The notes below the pieces were generated by a model that was not told the origin of the DNA, did no database searches, and saw only the letters and a list, made by a program, of their open reading frames with translations. Below are positions 48,750 through 50,260 of a stretch of DNA of 50,260 bases, one piece after another (the stretch's first letter is position 1; every line of letters starts with the position of its first letter). A program made the translations under genes and the position numbers. This stretch comes from an uncultured Emergencia sp. (GTDB taxonomy: Bacteria > Bacillota > Clostridia > Peptostreptococcales > Anaerovoracaceae). The DNA lies in NCBI GenBank assembly GCA_904420065.1, contig CAJFTU010000056.1, forward strand, positions 1 to 50,260, given 5' to 3'.

Positions 48750-49019
48750 TTATTCTGCCGATTGGGATTCGGCGTTTTTCATGGCCTCTTCCAAGGCTCT
48801 GACCAGCTGATCCGGGCACGAGGTGGATTTAAAACCGCACTTTATTCCCGAAAGTTTATCTCTGATCTCTTCGTAGGTCAGACCGGAAACCAAGGCGCTG
48901 ATTCCCTGAAGATTTCCGTTGCAGCCTCCGTGGAAAACGGCATTTTTCAGCGTATTTCCTTCCATTTCCACGTCGATGCAGACCGAACAGGTGCCTTTTG
49001 TCTTGTATCGGTAAACCAT
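48750..49019 (-). CDS. TSCPD domain protein (TIGR03905 type)
   Basis: This 89-residue protein consists only of a TSCPD domain, named for the C-terminal Thr-Ser-Cys-Pro-Asp motif (residues 67-71 here); a Cys-Asn-Gly-Asn segment near 33-36 and Cys-Gly-Phe-Lys near 61-64 are also present. The domain occurs at the end of some class II ribonucleotide reductases, and stand-alone versions like this are of unknown function. The cysteines may bind zinc. GGAG precedes the start, and the CDF exporter gene follows in the same operon. Confidence 0.85.
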   Translation of the reverse strand: MVYRYKTKGTCSVCIDVEMEGNTLKNAVFHGGCNGNLQGISALVSGLTYEEIRDKLSGIKCGFKSTSCPDQLVRALEEAMKNAESQSAE

Positions 49020-49105
49020 AGTGTCATGTCTCCTTTCTATAATCTATATTAAGGCAATACATGTAAGTATAACACAAAAAAACAGACAGATGAACAAAAA
49101 AATAA

Positions 49106-49135
49106 TTGAATTGAGAATGGAGACAGGTGTATAAT
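49106..49135 (+). promoter_or_regulatory. Promoter of the TIM-barrel gene
   Basis: TTGAAT (49106-49111), an 18-base spacer and perfect TATAAT (49130-49135), 61 bases before the ATG. Confidence 0.65.
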
Positions 49136-49196
49136 TATTTAGCTCAATTTTTAGAAATAAACTGAATTTTATGATAAATACAAAGGAGGGTTTCAG

Positions 49197-49931
49197 ATGG
49201 AAGAAAGGGATATTCCAAGAATTACCGGGACTCTGAGAGCGAAGAGCCTGCAGATTCCGGAGGTGATTTGGCAGACTAAAGGAATAGTTATCATGGGGCG
49301 GAGAATTAAATCGGTAGTGTTTACAACGGATATTGCGATAATCAGAAACTGCAACGCGGATGCGGTTTTGGCAGTATACCCGTTTACGCCTCAGCAGATT
49401 ATATCGGATACCATCATCAATGCCTCATCGGTACCGGTGCTTGTAGGCGTGGGAGGTGGAACGACGAAGGGGTTCAGGTCTGCGATTATCGCAAAAGATG
49501 CAGAGGCACAGGGGGCTTTCGGCGTTGTAGTCAATTCGCCGATGAGCAACGACAATATCGCATTGATCAAGAAGGTCATCGACATTCCGATCATCGCTAC
49601 GGTGGTCAACGGCAGTACCGATATTGACAAACGGATAAATGCCGGAGTCTCGATTCTCAATGTATCCGCCGCGTCAAAAACGCCTCAGCTTGTTCGGGAA
49701 ATTCGGGCAGAGTATCCGAAGGTTCCGATTATCGCCACTGGGGGACCCAGCGACGAGACGATTCTTGAAACGATCCGCGCGGGAGCCAATACCATCAGTT
49801 ACACTCCGCCGTCGACAGCGGAAGTTTTCAAAGATATGATGGAAAATTACCGGGCTGCGGCCGAGGCCGGGGAACATTCGGGCCCGCAGGAGGGCGACGC
49901 AGCGCTGATCAATATGCTGGAACTGATTTAG
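49197..49931 (+). CDS. TIM-barrel protein of unknown function
   Basis: This 244-residue protein reads as a phosphate-binding beta/alpha barrel: repeated strand-loop patterns such as Val-Pro-Val-Leu-Val-Gly-Val-Gly-Gly-Gly near residue 80 and Pro-Ile-Ile-Ala-Thr-Gly-Gly-Pro near 179 resemble ThiG-, IMP-dehydrogenase- or DHDPS-like barrels. I cannot identify catalytic residues or a substrate. The first 40 residues (Arg-Ile-Thr-Gly-Thr-Leu-Arg-Ala-Lys) precede the barrel. It has an AAGGAGGG site, its own promoter and its own terminator. Confidence 0.75.
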   Translation: MEERDIPRITGTLRAKSLQIPEVIWQTKGIVIMGRRIKSVVFTTDIAIIRNCNADAVLAVYPFTPQQIISDTIINASSVPVLVGVGGGTTKGFRSAIIAKDAEAQGAFGVVVNSPMSNDNIALIKKVIDIPIIATVVNGSTDIDKRINAGVSILNVSAASKTPQLVREIRAEYPKVPIIATGGPSDETILETIRAGANTISYTPPSTAEVFKDMMENYRAAAEAGEHSGPQEGDAALINMLELI

Positions 49932-49941
49932 AAGTATCGGA

Positions 49942-49985
49942 GTTAGAGGCTGAAGTTCGGGTTCGGGTATCAGCCTTTAACTTTT
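49942..49985 (+). terminator. Terminator of the TIM-barrel gene
   Basis: A 12-bp stem (49942-49953, GTTAGAGGCTGA, with 49970-49981, TCAGCCTTTAAC, one G-U pair) followed by TTTTG. Confidence 0.8.
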
Positions 49986-50042
49986 GTTTAGCCATAGAGA
50001 AAAAACTTTTTGCCTATTCTTTGAAAGAAGTGAAAAAAGTGC

Positions 50043-50071
50043 TTGCAATATAAGTCGGGTTATTATATAAT
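50043..50071 (+). promoter_or_regulatory. Promoter of tRNA-Lys
   Basis: TTGCAA (50043-50048), a 17-base spacer and perfect TATAAT (50066-50071), 46 bases before the tRNA. Confidence 0.8.
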
Positions 50072-50116
50072 CATATTTGCAGTCCAGAAGAGAGATTGCT
50101 TAAGAGAATAAGACGA

Positions 50117-50192
50117 GCACCATTAGCTCAGCTGGTAGAGCACCTGACTCTTAATCAGGGTGTCCAGGGTTCGAGCCCCTGATGGTGTACCA
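50117..50192 (+). tRNA. tRNA-Lys (anticodon CUU)
   Basis: This 76-base cloverleaf has an encoded CCA (50190-50192). The acceptor stem is GCACCAT with ATGGTGT (first pair G-U), the D arm includes AGCTCAGCTGGTAGAGC, and the anticodon stem CCTGA/TCAGG encloses loop CTCTTAA with anticodon CTT. The T arm contains GGTTCGAGCC. It reads AAG lysine codons. It has its own promoter and a terminator directly downstream. Confidence 0.96.
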
Positions 50193-50196
50193 ATGA

Positions 50197-50229
50197 AGAG
50201 ATATCGCAAGTGAGCGATATCTCTTTTTT
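50197..50229 (+). terminator. Terminator of tRNA-Lys
   Basis: AGAGATATCGC (50197-50207) pairs perfectly with GCGATATCTCT (50214-50224) around a 6-base loop, followed by T residues. Confidence 0.92.
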
Positions 50230-50260
50230 ACTTTTATTCCATAGGGGGGCTCGAACCCGA

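Noticed and set aside
50236-50260. A T-arm-like stretch at the very end of the window (reverse complement contains GGGTTCGAGCCCC, also found in tRNA-Lys), possibly a partial tRNA or attachment site.
   Set aside because: The T stem does not pair beyond three bases and no CCA or acceptor stem follows; the window ends here, so an integration site cannot be judged.

Overview
The window looks like a chromosomal segment of an anaerobic Firmicute of the class Clostridia, possibly Anaerovoracaceae or a related gut lineage. The evidence is the gene order around rho, prmC, rpmE, prfA, sua5, rpiB, upp and tyrS; strong AGGAGG-type ribosome sites; consensus TTGACA/TATAAT promoters; TTG and GTG starts; and oxygen-sensitive or redox proteins such as 3-hydroxybutyryl-CoA dehydrogenase, ferredoxin-like fusions, radical SAM enzymes and an aldo/keto reductase with Fe-S clusters. 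All names come from reading the sequence; no database search was run.

Layout. 1-3800: a secreted orphan protein, a divergent glucose-6-phosphate-isomerase-like protein, hbd and ferritin. 3800-13050: a housekeeping block with rho, a yqhQ-type membrane protein, prmC, rpmE, a PPC-domain protein, prfA, sua5, rpiB, upp and tyrS. 13050-18350: the first copy of a dispersed inverted-module element, a P-type ATPase and two tandem YitT paralogues. 18350-20050 (minus): a YhhQ-type transporter and a radical SAM protein that resembles a queuine lyase, behind a long leader with a preQ1-I-like aptamer and an attenuator. 20050-24450: an amidohydrolase, an M1-like peptidase and a GPH-type transporter split by a frameshift, whose promoters share one operator half-site. 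24450-25620: rplM-rpsI with a structured leader. 25650-27900: a LysR regulator divergent from an aldo/keto reductase. 28040-28350: the second copy of the dispersed element. 28460-30460: a DUF1638 protein and an in-frame Rrf2-flavodoxin-ferredoxin fusion under a promoter with a perfect palindromic operator. 30650-35650: MATE, AGCS and EamA transporters and an isochorismatase-type hydrolase. 35715-39937: a thiamine salvage operon (thiM, thiE, HAD phosphatase, thiD, MFS). 40120-45110: a radical SAM protein, PIN-PhoH, and a minus-strand LUD/membrane/EcsC group. 45370-49020: a two-component system, a CDF metal exporter and a TSCPD protein. 49197-50230: a TIM-barrel protein and tRNA-Lys(CUU).

The most notable observations are these. 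(1) Two ~306-bp intergenic elements have identical geometry: two forward and two inverted 36-bp modules, each a pair of conserved 10-bp boxes around a variable 16-17 bp spacer. (2) The presumed queuosine salvage operon carries a leader with a preQ1-I-like aptamer followed by an intrinsic terminator. (3) An Rrf2 repressor is fused in frame to an electron-transfer flavodoxin-ferredoxin module, and an internal Shine-Dalgarno and ATG could also make the electron-transfer half alone. (4) A hydrolase/peptidase/transporter set shares an AAAATGTCAAT half-site, and its transporter is split exactly between its two six-helix halves.
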